DNA of 64,000 nt from Apibacter adventoris. GTDB taxonomy: Bacteria; Bacteroidota; Bacteroidia; Flavobacteriales; Weeksellaceae. Shown here one piece after another: positions 53,401 through 62,935 of this stretch. The first letter of the stretch is position 1, and each line of letters begins with the position of its first letter. The position numbers and the translations under genes are program-made. The stretch covers positions 62,001-126,000 of the forward strand of contig NZ_PSZM01000001.1 in assembly GCF_002964975.1 (NCBI RefSeq). The letters are read 5' to 3'. The notes under the pieces were generated by a model. That model made no database searches. It was given only the letters and a program-made list of their open reading frames with translations, and was not told the origin of the DNA.

Positions 53401-55503
53401 ATGAGGAATTTGCATTTTCATACACCATTAGAATATGTTAAAGGAATTGGACCTGAAAAAGCAGCTTTACTCAAAATTCATTTAGGTCTAAAAACATGTG
53501 GCGATTTACTTAACTATTTTCCTTTCCGTTATGTTGACAAAAGTAGAATTTATACTATAAATGAAATAAATACAGCTTCTGCTGAAATTCAATTAAAAGG
53601 TAAAATAATTTCTATAAATGAAATTGTTCAGAATAAGAAAAAAAGATTAACGGGTATTTTTGAAGATTCTACAGGGACTTTAGAATTAGTTTGGTTTAAT
53701 GTAACTAACTGGTTAATAAAAAGTATCCCATTATATGAAGAAATAATTATTTTTGGAAAGATTAATCATTTTAATAATAAATTTAATATGATTCATCCTG
53801 AAATTGAAAAAATTAATGACCCTAAAATAAATTCAACACCTCTTGAACCTATCTACTCTAATTCAGAAAAAATACAAAAAAGGGGAATAAATCAAAAATT
53901 TTTAAGAAAAATTATACATGAGATTCTTTTATCTTTAGAAAATCCAATACAAGAAAATTTATCCGACGAAATACTTTCGCAAAACAAACTAATTCCCAGA
54001 GCTCAAGCTTATAAAGAAATTCACTTTCCGACTAATTATAAAATTCTTCAGCTATCTGAATATAGATTAAAATTTGAAGAAATGTTTTTTTTTCAGTTGG
54101 GACTTGGTCTAGAAAAAAAATATAGGCAAAGTACTACTCCGGGATATTTATTTCGCAATATAGGTAACAATTTTAATAATTTTTTTTCACATTACCTTCC
54201 CTTCTCTCTTACTAATGCCCAAAAAAAAGTAATACGTGAAATAAGAAAAGACCTAGGTAGATCTGTTCAAATGAATCGTTTATTACAAGGAGATGTAGGC
54301 AGTGGAAAAACTGTAGTTGCATTAATGAGTATGCTTATTGCAATTGATAATGGATTCCAAGCTTGTATGATCGCTCCAACAGAAATTTTAGCTATACAAC
54401 ACTTTAACGGAATTAAAGAGCTTATAGGAAATATGAGCCTTTCAATTAACTTACTCACCGGGTCAACTCCAACTTCTGAAAGAAAAAATATACATCAAAA
54501 TTTACAAAATGGATCTCTCAATATCCTTGTAGGAACCCATGCTGTATTAGAAGATAATGTGGTATTCAAAAATTTAGGTTTAGCCATTATCGATGAACAG
54601 CATCGTTTTGGAGTTAAGCAAAGATCTAAATTATGGAAAAAAAATACTATTCCTCCCCATATATTAGTAATGACTGCAACCCCTATTCCTAGAACTCTTG
54701 CTATGAGCTTTTATAGTGATCTTGATGTTTCAATAATTGATGAACTTCCCAAAGGTAGAAAAGAAATCAAGACTTATCATAGAACTGATGCTCAACGATT
54801 AATGGTATTTCAATTTATAAAAGATGTGATAAATAAAGGGAGACAAGTTTATGTTGTATACCCTTTAATTGAGGAAAGTGAAACATTGGATTATAAGGAT
54901 TTAATGGATGGTTACGAAAGTATAGTACGAGAATTCCCTATGCCTGACTATCAAGTAAGCATAGTTCATGGTAGAATGAAACCTGCAGATAAAGAATATG
55001 AAATGGCTCGTTTTATCAATAAACAAACTCAGATAATGGTAGCTACTACCGTAATTGAGGTAGGTGTAAATATTCCAAATGCATCCTTAATGATTATTGA
55101 AAGTGCTGAAAAATTTGGCCTATCCCAACTTCATCAATTAAGAGGCAGAGTAGGCCGTGGATCTAATCAATCTTATTGTATCCTGATGACCAAAACAGAA
55201 CTTTCGAAAGAAGCTCAAAAAAGAATTCAAACTATGTGTAAAACTAATGATGGTTTTAAAATTTCTGAAGTTGATCTTGAAATAAGGGGACCCGGAAATA
55301 TTTTAGGTACTCAACAAAGTGGTATGCTAGATTTAAAAATAACTAATTTAGTACATGATAAAGCTATTGTTTCATTATCAAAATCTGCTGTTGATCAATT
55401 ATTATTTTCAGACCCTAAATTACAATTAGAAAAAAATAAGTCTATTAAAGAGTTTTTTTTAACTCATCATTTAGATAAATTTCATTGGGCTAAGATTAGT
55501 TAA
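53401..55503 (+). CDS. recG: ATP-dependent DNA helicase RecG
   Basis: 700 residues, normal length. N-terminal wedge/OB region begins LEYVKGIGPEKAALLKIHLG and continues with FPFRYVD; helicase motif I is QGDVGSGKTVVAL (about 298-310), motif II is DEQHRFG, motif III is MTATPIPRTLAMSF, and motif VI is HQLRGRVGR with the TRG-like C-terminus. RecG reverses stalled replication forks and processes Holliday junctions. It appears monocistronic, 201 bases after the TlpA-like gene. Confidence 0.96.
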   Translation: MRNLHFHTPLEYVKGIGPEKAALLKIHLGLKTCGDLLNYFPFRYVDKSRIYTINEINTASAEIQLKGKIISINEIVQNKKKRLTGIFEDSTGTLELVWFNVTNWLIKSIPLYEEIIIFGKINHFNNKFNMIHPEIEKINDPKINSTPLEPIYSNSEKIQKRGINQKFLRKIIHEILLSLENPIQENLSDEILSQNKLIPRAQAYKEIHFPTNYKILQLSEYRLKFEEMFFFQLGLGLEKKYRQSTTPGYLFRNIGNNFNNFFSHYLPFSLTNAQKKVIREIRKDLGRSVQMNRLLQGDVGSGKTVVALMSMLIAIDNGFQACMIAPTEILAIQHFNGIKELIGNMSLSINLLTGSTPTSERKNIHQNLQNGSLNILVGTHAVLEDNVVFKNLGLAIIDEQHRFGVKQRSKLWKKNTIPPHILVMTATPIPRTLAMSFYSDLDVSIIDELPKGRKEIKTYHRTDAQRLMVFQFIKDVINKGRQVYVVYPLIEESETLDYKDLMDGYESIVREFPMPDYQVSIVHGRMKPADKEYEMARFINKQTQIMVATTVIEVGVNIPNASLMIIESAEKFGLSQLHQLRGRVGRGSNQSYCILMTKTELSKEAQKRIQTMCKTNDGFKISEVDLEIRGPGNILGTQQSGMLDLKITNLVHDKAIVSLSKSAVDQLLFSDPKLQLEKNKSIKEFFLTHHLDKFHWAKIS

Positions 55504-55570
55504 ATTCATTGATTTAATAAAAAAATATTAAGTATAACTTAATTTAAACTTCTAAAAAAACATTAAATAA

Positions 55571-57043
55571 TTATATTTTTTTTAAAACATTTTCAATACC
55601 TTGTTCTTTAATTTCATTGACTCTTTGTAAATATTGTTGAGTAAATTTAGATGATGAAATTAAATCGGTACTTGAAAATGGAGATAATTTAAGGAATTGT
55701 GTTGCATCATTACTTGCAATTAATTTTTCATCATCCTCAGTCAACCATGGTTCATTAATAGTGAAAGAATTACCTTTATTATCTTTTTTATATTTTAAAT
55801 AATGTCTGTAAGCAGCCACAAAAAAGGTCAACCTGGTTAAATCTGCATTATCCCTAATCATTTTTATTAAATTAGGCATGATATAAACAGGAATTTTTGA
55901 AGCTCCATCTGAGCACAATCGGCTCAATTGATCACTAACGGACTTATTTGAAAATCTTTCAATTAACGTTTTTTTATAAGCTTCTAAATCAATATCTCCT
56001 GGGGCTGGAACATAGGGAGTAATATCTTTATTCATAAAATCTTCCAATAAATGAATAAATAATTTATCATTCATTGCTTCATCTACTTGCCTATAACCCA
56101 TTAAAAATGCAGGATATGATAATAAAGAATGTGACGCATTCAATAGACTTAATTTCATATTTTCATAAGCTGAAACATCATTTGTCATTTCTACTCCTAC
56201 CTTTTCCCATAAAGGACGACCTGCTGCAAAATTATCTTCAATCACCCATTGTATAAAATCTTCACAAAAAACAGGTGCCGCATCATTTACATTATTTTGC
56301 TTATTTAATCTGTCTTTATCACTTGATGAAACAGCTGGGGTAATTCTATCTACCATACTGGTAGGAAATGTTACATTTTTTTCTACCCATTTATATAATT
56401 CAGTATCTTGAGCTTTAATAAATGAAAGAAATGCTTTGCTGCATATTTTGCCATTATGTTGCAAGTTATCACAAGATAAGATTGTAATAGGGCCATTTCC
56501 TAAATATTCCCTTTTCTTTAGGCCTGCTGCAACATATCCAAATACTGTTTTGGGTTTATTATTAATCTCTAAATCATTCTGAATCATAGGTGATGTTAAT
56601 ATAAATTCTCCATTAACTTTATCTATATTATATCCTCCTTCTGTAATAGTTAAAGTAATAATTTTAATATCTTTATCTGCTATTTTGTTTATTATTTTAT
56701 TTGAATCTTCAAAAGCCCATAAACAATCAATCAATGACCCTATTTCAAATGTTTCATTTTTACCATTTCTACCGCATACTGTTAAAGTATATAAATTATC
56801 TTGTCCCTTAAGTGCTTTATAAAGACTTTCATCACTAGGTAACAAACTAATTCCACAAATTCCCCAATTTTGCTGATCTGAAAATGTTAATAAATGATTA
56901 GTATAAAATTCTTCATGAGCTCTATGGAAATTACCTATACCTATATGTACAATTCCTGCTTTTATTTTTGAACGATCATAATTAAATGGATGTATATCTT
57001 TATTTTTTAAACTAAATATCCCTTTTGCTTTTATTTCTTCCAT
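55571..57043 (-). CDS. Mannitol dehydrogenase-family polyol oxidoreductase
   Basis: About 490 residues from the ATG at 57043; a Met ten codons upstream (57073) is less likely. Rossmann domain with HIGIGNFHRAHEEFY (about 31-45), SCDNLQHNG with the family Asp-Asn pair, VDRITPA, then the C-terminal domain with KLSLLNASHSLLSYPAFLMG carrying the catalytic Lys and His. NAD-dependent; typical members oxidise mannitol to fructose or reduce fructuronate to mannonate. No uronate or mannitol transport genes are nearby, so the substrate is open. It stands between recG and rodA and is probably separate. Confidence 0.88.
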   Translation of the reverse strand: MEEIKAKGIFSLKNKDIHPFNYDRSKIKAGIVHIGIGNFHRAHEEFYTNHLLTFSDQQNWGICGISLLPSDESLYKALKGQDNLYTLTVCGRNGKNETFEIGSLIDCLWAFEDSNKIINKIADKDIKIITLTITEGGYNIDKVNGEFILTSPMIQNDLEINNKPKTVFGYVAAGLKKREYLGNGPITILSCDNLQHNGKICSKAFLSFIKAQDTELYKWVEKNVTFPTSMVDRITPAVSSSDKDRLNKQNNVNDAAPVFCEDFIQWVIEDNFAAGRPLWEKVGVEMTNDVSAYENMKLSLLNASHSLLSYPAFLMGYRQVDEAMNDKLFIHLLEDFMNKDITPYVPAPGDIDLEAYKKTLIERFSNKSVSDQLSRLCSDGASKIPVYIMPNLIKMIRDNADLTRLTFFVAAYRHYLKYKKDNKGNSFTINEPWLTEDDEKLIASNDATQFLKLSPFSSTDLISSSKFTQQYLQRVNEIKEQGIENVLKKI

Positions 57044-57130
57044 AACATAAATATTTAGTGAAAATAAAAACAAAAATTACACCATTAAACAATAATTTAA
57101 GGATAATTTATCTCAATTAGTTAAAAGTAA

Positions 57131-58366
57131 CTAAATTAAACTATTCTTATCTGCATAATTAAGCCGAAGAAATATAAATATAAATAAAGAAAAACCTAAT
57201 AATGAACTTCCTCCATAGCTAAAAAAAGGTAAAGGAATTCCAACTGTTGGAAACAAACCAATTACCATACCTAAATTAATAAAAAAATGCATGAGCAAAA
57301 CAGATGCTAAACAATAACCAAAAACTCTGGAAAAAGTACTTTTTTGTGTTTCTGCCAAATAATATATCCGTGCTATTAAGCAGGCATATAATATTATTAA
57401 AATTGAACTACCTACAAATCCCCACTCTTCCCCTACTGTACAAAATATATAATCTGTTCTTTGTTCAGGAACAAAACCTCCGGCAGTAACACTCCCTTGC
57501 TTATATCCCTTTCCCCAAAAACCACCCGAACCAATAGCTGTTTTTGAATATAATAAATTATATCCTGCTGTATCTCTATATTTTTTTTCCCCTTCATACA
57601 AAACCATAATTCTCTCTTTTTGATGTTTAGGTAATTTTTCAAAAACATAAGGAGATATAGCGCTTACAAATCCAGATATTGTTAAAAATACAACTATGAA
57701 AATAATATTGAGTGGTTGATTCCATTTTATTTTCCTTCTTAAAATGTACAAAAAAATTAATATTATAAGTAATAAAATTGCTATTATAATCCATGCAGGA
57801 ATCCAAATAGAAAATAAAAACAAAATTGTAAAGTAAAAACCTATAATAAAAATCCACCCTGACATCCCTTCTCTATATAAAGCTATATAAAATGCTATAA
57901 ATACTAAAATTGAACCTACATCGGGTTGTAACAGAATTAATATAATAGGAATAGTTATAATAAGTAGGGATACTAATAATGAAAAAGTTTTTTTTATGTT
58001 GAAATTGGGGGAATCTATATAATTAGCCAACATTAATGAGGTGGATATTTTAGCCAATTCTACCGGCTGTAAGCTTATCGGACCAAAATTATACCATGCT
58101 TTAGCACCATTTACGACACTTCCAAATACAAGTACTCCAGCCAATAATATGAGTCCCAAAATATAAAATAATCCTGCAAAATTTTCAAAAAATTTAGGGC
58201 GTACCAAAAATGTCCAGCTTCCTACAATTACTGAAATTGTTAACCATATCATTTGTTTGGTACCACTTAAAGAATCCACACTAAAGATATTAGCTACTCC
58301 AAACATTGCTATTAATAAATATAAAAATAGCATCAAACCATCTATGCCTCTAAATGTTTTACCCAT
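57131..58366 (-). CDS. rodA: Rod shape-determining peptidoglycan polymerase RodA
   Basis: 411 residues, ten membrane helices of the SEDS family. Conserved loops are present: GAKAWYNFGPISLQPVELAK (with the catalytic-area Glu/Asp near the extracellular loop), LLQPDVGS and a C-terminal GIPLPFFSYGGSSLLG. RodA polymerises glycan strands for side-wall growth with its transpeptidase partner PBP2, encoded two bases upstream (mrdA). Last gene of the mreB-mreC-mreD-mrdA-rodA operon. Confidence 0.95.
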   Translation of the reverse strand: MGKTFRGIDGLMLFLYLLIAMFGVANIFSVDSLSGTKQMIWLTISVIVGSWTFLVRPKFFENFAGLFYILGLILLAGVLVFGSVVNGAKAWYNFGPISLQPVELAKISTSLMLANYIDSPNFNIKKTFSLLVSLLIITIPIILILLQPDVGSILVFIAFYIALYREGMSGWIFIIGFYFTILFLFSIWIPAWIIIAILLLIILIFLYILRRKIKWNQPLNIIFIVVFLTISGFVSAISPYVFEKLPKHQKERIMVLYEGEKKYRDTAGYNLLYSKTAIGSGGFWGKGYKQGSVTAGGFVPEQRTDYIFCTVGEEWGFVGSSILIILYACLIARIYYLAETQKSTFSRVFGYCLASVLLMHFFINLGMVIGLFPTVGIPLPFFSYGGSSLLGFSLFIFIFLRLNYADKNSLI

Positions 58367-58368
58367 TT

Positions 58369-60399
58369 TTAATCTCCTTCAAAATTATCTGTATCTTTTT
58401 TGGATATCAAAGATTCTTTATTTTGATTATTTATGATTTCTTGTATTAATTTTTGTTTAATTTTTGCTGAAAGTTTATTATCTGATTGTATTCTTTTTAT
58501 ACTATCTTTTATTTCAGTGCTCAAATTGGGTGGTATGTATTTTCCTATTCTTTTTAAGTATTCATTCCATTGTCTTGCATACTCTCCACTAAAATTAGCT
58601 TTTTCAATACTTTCCTCCATAGATGTCCTTTGTATAGATCCTGTAAGATATTTTTCTGCTATTAAAGAGGCTATAGGTCCTGCATATGTAGCCCCGAAAC
58701 CTCCATTTTCAACCACTACAGCTACAGCAATTTTTGGTTTATCTGCAGGTGCTATAAGAACAAATATTGAATGGTCTTTTCCATGTGGATTTTGAGCTGT
58801 TCCTGTCTTTCCTTCTTGACTAAATACCTTGGTTGCTATTCTTCTTGCTGTACCACTTAAAACTACCATCTCCATTCCTTTATTAACAATATCAAAATAT
58901 TTTCTATCTACTTTGGTATTTTTAGGTTTTACAAAATTCGGATTTGTTATAGGATTTCCATTTATTGCTTTTACTATATGCGGTGTATAAAAAAATCCCC
59001 TATTCGCTATGGCTGCTGTGTAATTCGCTATTTGTAACGGAGTTGCTAAGATTTCTCCTTGTCCGATAGAATTTGAAATTATGGTATAAATATTCCATTT
59101 ATTTACTCCATATCGTTTATTATAATATTCTGAATTTGGAATATTTCCTTTGCTCCCTACAGCTAAATCATTATTCATGTAATTCCCTACGCCAAAACTT
59201 TTCATTATATCACTCCATTCATCAATACTTTTTTCTATATTATTGGGATATTTATTAAGTATTCTAACATACGTTTCAGCAAAAAAGTTATTGCAAGATT
59301 TTTGTATAGCTTTATCTATAGTTATTGGTGAATAAAAATATCCGCAGTGACACCCAATCCTTCTGTTTCCATAATGAAACCCGTGTTTACAAACAAAGGT
59401 TGTTTTTTCATCAATTACCCCCATCTGCATAGCCACCAAACCATTTAGCAATTTAAATGTAGACCCAGGCGGATACATAGCTTGAGCTGCTCTATCATAC
59501 ATAGGTTTATTTACAGAATCCATTTGCAAGGCATAAATATGCTTGTTTTTATCTTTTCCTATAAACACAGACGGATCAATCACAGGGGATGAAGCCATAG
59601 CTAAAATTTCTCCATTATTTGGATCTATAGCTACTACACCTCCTCTTTTATTGGTTAATAATCTTTCGGCAAGATTCTGTAATTCATAATCAATTGTTAA
59701 TGTTATATCCTCACCACTTTTCATCTGTTGGTCGTACTCTCCATTTTTGTAAGGACCTATACTCCTCATTTGCCTGTCTTTCTGAATATATTTAATGCCT
59801 TTAATACCTCTTAAATATTTTTCATAAGATTTTTCAACCCCAGACATTCCTGCTAAATTTCCAGGTAGGTAATAAGTAGAATCGGACTTTATATATTTTT
59901 CATTAACTTCATTTATATAACCTAAAATATTACCGGCAGAATTAACTAAATAATTTCTTTCAGGAGTTCTTACAATTGAAAATGCATTGTATTTAAATAT
60001 TTTTTCTTGAATTCTAGCTAAATCTTCTGTTGTTAACCCTTTCATAAAGGTCATAGGAACAAGTTTAGAATAATTAGGATTTGCTTTTATATTATGTATT
60101 ATTTTATTAAATTGGGTTGGGGTTATATTAACAAGTTTACAAAAGCTTAATGTATCAAAATCTTTTTCCATTTGGGCTTGTGTAAATGTTAATTCATAAG
60201 AAGGCGTGTTTCCTACTAAAATTTTACCATTCCTATCCATTATATATCCTCTTAAAGGAATTTGATATTCTGCTTTAATGGATGTGTTAGCTGCATTTAA
60301 TTTATATTTTTCTGTAAATAACTGTAAGTATGCAATTCTAGCTATAAAAATAATTGTTATTGATATTAAAATCCAGATTAATATTTGAAACTTCTTCAT
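58369..60399 (-). CDS. mrdA: Penicillin-binding protein 2 (elongasome transpeptidase)
   Basis: 676 residues: an N-terminal membrane anchor (4-22), pedestal domain, and transpeptidase with SxxK at Ser313-Lys316 (PGSTFK), SCN at 367-369, and KTG at 530-532 (EGKTGTAQNPHG). The stretch FVCKHGFHYGNRRIGCHCGY (about 334-353), rich in Cys and His, resembles the zinc-binding-like insertion of other PBP2 proteins. It cross-links side-wall peptidoglycan with RodA. ATG overlaps the mreD stop by four bases. Confidence 0.95.
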   Translation of the reverse strand: MKKFQILIWILISITIIFIARIAYLQLFTEKYKLNAANTSIKAEYQIPLRGYIMDRNGKILVGNTPSYELTFTQAQMEKDFDTLSFCKLVNITPTQFNKIIHNIKANPNYSKLVPMTFMKGLTTEDLARIQEKIFKYNAFSIVRTPERNYLVNSAGNILGYINEVNEKYIKSDSTYYLPGNLAGMSGVEKSYEKYLRGIKGIKYIQKDRQMRSIGPYKNGEYDQQMKSGEDITLTIDYELQNLAERLLTNKRGGVVAIDPNNGEILAMASSPVIDPSVFIGKDKNKHIYALQMDSVNKPMYDRAAQAMYPPGSTFKLLNGLVAMQMGVIDEKTTFVCKHGFHYGNRRIGCHCGYFYSPITIDKAIQKSCNNFFAETYVRILNKYPNNIEKSIDEWSDIMKSFGVGNYMNNDLAVGSKGNIPNSEYYNKRYGVNKWNIYTIISNSIGQGEILATPLQIANYTAAIANRGFFYTPHIVKAINGNPITNPNFVKPKNTKVDRKYFDIVNKGMEMVVLSGTARRIATKVFSQEGKTGTAQNPHGKDHSIFVLIAPADKPKIAVAVVVENGGFGATYAGPIASLIAEKYLTGSIQRTSMEESIEKANFSGEYARQWNEYLKRIGKYIPPNLSTEIKDSIKRIQSDNKLSAKIKQKLIQEIINNQNKESLISKKDTDNFEGD

Positions 60400-60911
60400 T
60401 TTTCTAGTCTATTCTTAATAAATGCATAAAAAATTAATATAAATAAAAATGAAAATAAAGAGGTGATTAATGCATCTTTAACAGCCATTATAAACATTGA
60501 TATTTTAAGACTTTCTAAAATGAATAAAGATAAATGATGAACTAAAATTATAAATATAAAATACGTTAAAAACTGTACTAAATTAAGATCTGAAAAATGA
60601 AATAGTTTCATTTCTTTTTGTAAATCTGAGATATATCTTATTACCGGGTTTCTTATATAAGCTATTAATATAGTGGAAAATGCATTTACTCCTCCTGTAT
60701 CCATTAGACAGTCCACTCCAAAACCTAATAAAAATGCAAAAATTAAAAACCAATGTGATTCTGATTTATTATAGGGATAAAAAATTACCCATATAATATA
60801 TACAATTGGGCTATACTTATGAAAAAAAAATATATTGTTAAAAATAAATACTTGAGCTAATATAAGAACAGGAATTATAATTATATTTATAAAAAATGTT
60901 TTATTGAGCAT
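60396..60911 (-). CDS. mreD: Rod shape-determining protein MreD
   Basis: 171 residues, about five predicted membrane helices, rich in Phe and Ile. Sequence conservation in MreD is low, but the GFGVDCLMDTGGVNAFSTI segment (about 64-82) and the place between mreC and mrdA identify it. It overlaps mreC by 11 bases and mrdA by 4. Inner-membrane elongasome component. Confidence 0.9.
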   Translation of the reverse strand: MLNKTFFINIIIIPVLILAQVFIFNNIFFFHKYSPIVYIIWVIFYPYNKSESHWFLIFAFLLGFGVDCLMDTGGVNAFSTILIAYIRNPVIRYISDLQKEMKLFHFSDLNLVQFLTYFIFIILVHHLSLFILESLKISMFIMAVKDALITSLFSFLFILIFYAFIKNRLEK

Positions 60912-61737
60912 TGGTAATAGAATCTTGTAAACTTTTTATTTCTGTTCTGTCTAATTTATTTACTATATATACTTTTTGTATATTCCCCATATCTTGGAAT
61001 AATTCAACAGATATATTCCAATTGCCTGTTTCTTCATCAATCGACTTTCCACTTACTCTTCCAATTAATATTCCTTCCGGATAAGTTCTTGATTTACCAT
61101 CTGTTTCTATGGAATCTCCAATTTTAACACCAACATATTTTGGTATATCTGATAATCTCATAATTCGGGAGTCTTCTCCTTCCCAACTTAACGTACCATA
61201 ATATTTACTAGATTTTAATCGAGCATTTATTTTTGTATTTTTATTAAGAATAGACATTACTTTAGAATAATTATTTGTTGAATTTATAATCATCCCAACT
61301 ACACCTTCTGAAGATATCACTCCCATTTCAACATTAACTCCTTGTGCTCTACCTTTATCTATAATTAAAAAATTATTGGCTCGTGTTATTGAATTTGAAA
61401 CTATATTAGCAGTTGTATAGTAATATTTTTGTTTATATTTAGTGGAATCTAACATAGGAATAAATTCCGGCTTAATTTTTTGATCTTTGCCTAAAAAAAG
61501 ATTTCTATATTGTTTATTTTCTTCTAAGAGGCGTTCATTTTCCTTTTTAAGATTAAAATAGGTAGTAATGTCTGTTATATTCTTATCTACAAAACCAATA
61601 AAGGTAATTATTTTATTTTCAAGCAAAGAATTGTGATATATATTTTTATTAAAAGTAAAAAATATAGCTATTGCCTGTAATAATAGAAAGAGTAAAAAAC
61701 GACTATTTCTGTATAAAAATTTGAGTAATACAGACAT
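60901..61737 (-). CDS. mreC: Rod shape-determining protein MreC
   Basis: 278 residues: a membrane helix near 13-30, a coiled coil (about 55-80, YFNLKKENERLLEENKQYR), then the periplasmic beta domain with LIIDKGRAQGVNVEMGVISS, EGVVGMI, and GRVSGKSIDEETGNWNISVE. It activates PBP2-RodA in the elongasome. It starts 23 bases after mreB and overlaps mreD. Confidence 0.94.
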   Translation of the reverse strand: MSVLLKFLYRNSRFLLFLLLQAIAIFFTFNKNIYHNSLLENKIITFIGFVDKNITDITTYFNLKKENERLLEENKQYRNLFLGKDQKIKPEFIPMLDSTKYKQKYYYTTANIVSNSITRANNFLIIDKGRAQGVNVEMGVISSEGVVGMIINSTNNYSKVMSILNKNTKINARLKSSKYYGTLSWEGEDSRIMRLSDIPKYVGVKIGDSIETDGKSRTYPEGILIGRVSGKSIDEETGNWNISVELFQDMGNIQKVYIVNKLDRTEIKSLQDSITNAQ

Positions 61738-61760
61738 TCATTTAATATTTATAGTAAGAA

Positions 61761-62789
61761 TTATTTAATTAAAAAATTCTCAAACTTTTCTATGTTTTTT
61801 AATGCAATCCCAGTACCTCGTACTACTGCTCTAAGCGGATCATCAGCTATAAAAACAGGTAACCCTGTTTTTCTACTTATTCTTTGATCCAAACCTCTGA
61901 GTAATGCTCCTCCTCCTGCTAAATAAATTCCAGTATTATATATGTCTGCTGATAATTCCGGCGGTGTTCTAGAAAGAGTTTCCATAATGGCATCTTCTAT
62001 TCTCAATATGGATTTATCTAATGCCCTGGCCATTTCTTTATAGTTTACCATTATTTCTTTAGGTTTTCCTGTAATTAAATCTCTTCCTTGAACCGGTAAA
62101 TCTTCAGGCGGATTATCTAATTCTTCTAATCCAGAACCTACTTCCATTTTAATGTGTTCAGCAGTCTTCTCTCCTATATATAAATTATGATGTGTCCTCA
62201 AATAATATACAATATCATTTGTAAATACATCACCGGCAATTTTTATTGAATTATCACATACTATTCCACCTAAAGCAATTACAGCTATTTCTGTAGTACC
62301 TCCTCCTATATCTATAATCATATTTCCTTTAGGTTGTGTAACATCTATTCCTACTCCTATAGCAGCTGCCATAGGCTCATATATTAATTTTACATCTTTT
62401 GCATTTACATGAGCTGCAGAATCTTTTACAGCTCTTTTTTCTACTTCTGTAATTCCTGAAGGAATACAAATTACCATTCTTAATGAAGGATTAAATACTT
62501 TTCCTTTAATGCCCGGAATTTGTTTTATAAATTCTCTGATCATATGTTCAGAAGCAGCAAAATCAGCAATCACACCATCTTTTAAAGGACGTATTGTTTT
62601 TATATCATCATGTGTTTTTCCTTGCATTTGTTTTGCAGTTTCTCCAACAGCAATAGGTTTTCCGGTTCTTCTATCAATAGCCACTATTGATGGACTATCT
62701 ACTACCACTTTATTATTATGAATTATTAAGGTATTTGCAGTACCCAAATCAATAGCTATTTCCTGTGTAAGAAAATCAAATAACCCCAT
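61761..62789 (-). CDS. mreB: Actin-like cell-shape protein MreB
   Basis: 342 residues of actin fold: IAIDLGTANTLI (phosphate 1), VPGIKGKV-type IPGIKGKVFNPSL, EPMAAAIGVGIDV, IDIGGGTTEIAVI (phosphate 2) and LAGGGALLRGLDQ (adenosine). It polymerises on the inner membrane and positions the elongasome. First gene of the mreBCD-mrdA-rodA operon; a promoter-like box and a palindrome lie upstream. Confidence 0.97.
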   Translation of the reverse strand: MGLFDFLTQEIAIDLGTANTLIIHNNKVVVDSPSIVAIDRRTGKPIAVGETAKQMQGKTHDDIKTIRPLKDGVIADFAASEHMIREFIKQIPGIKGKVFNPSLRMVICIPSGITEVEKRAVKDSAAHVNAKDVKLIYEPMAAAIGVGIDVTQPKGNMIIDIGGGTTEIAVIALGGIVCDNSIKIAGDVFTNDIVYYLRTHHNLYIGEKTAEHIKMEVGSGLEELDNPPEDLPVQGRDLITGKPKEIMVNYKEMARALDKSILRIEDAIMETLSRTPPELSADIYNTGIYLAGGGALLRGLDQRISRKTGLPVFIADDPLRAVVRGTGIALKNIEKFENFLIK

Positions 62790-62840
62790 TATTAAATGTT
62801 AATTTGTAATATTATTTATCTTATTTTTTTAATTAAAAAT

Positions 62841-62864
62841 AATTCACCTTTTAAAAGGTGAATT
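62841..62864. repeat. Perfect 24-bp palindrome between sppA and mreB
   Basis: AATTCACCTTTT (62841-62852) is followed at once by its exact reverse complement (62853-62864). On the minus strand it is followed by ATTTTTAATT. It lies 71 bases after the sppA stop and 52 bases before the mreB start. It could end sppA transcripts or form a leader hairpin for mreB. Confidence 0.65.
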
Positions 62865-62868
62865 TATG

Positions 62869-62876
62869 CAAAGATA
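62869..62876 (-). promoter_or_regulatory. Possible mreB operon promoter -7 box
   Basis: TATCTTTG on the minus strand fits TAnnTTTG. The -33 region is weak. Transcription would begin near 62862, inside the palindrome at 62841-62864. Confidence 0.4.
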
Positions 62877-62935
62877 TAACATCTTATTGAAAAATATATA
62901 TTAGTTAATATAATTTTAGGTTAAAAGATTGGATA

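Noticed and set aside
53216-53428. Short minus-strand frame before recG
   Set aside because: It overlaps the recG start, is low in complexity and has no recognisable feature or promoter.
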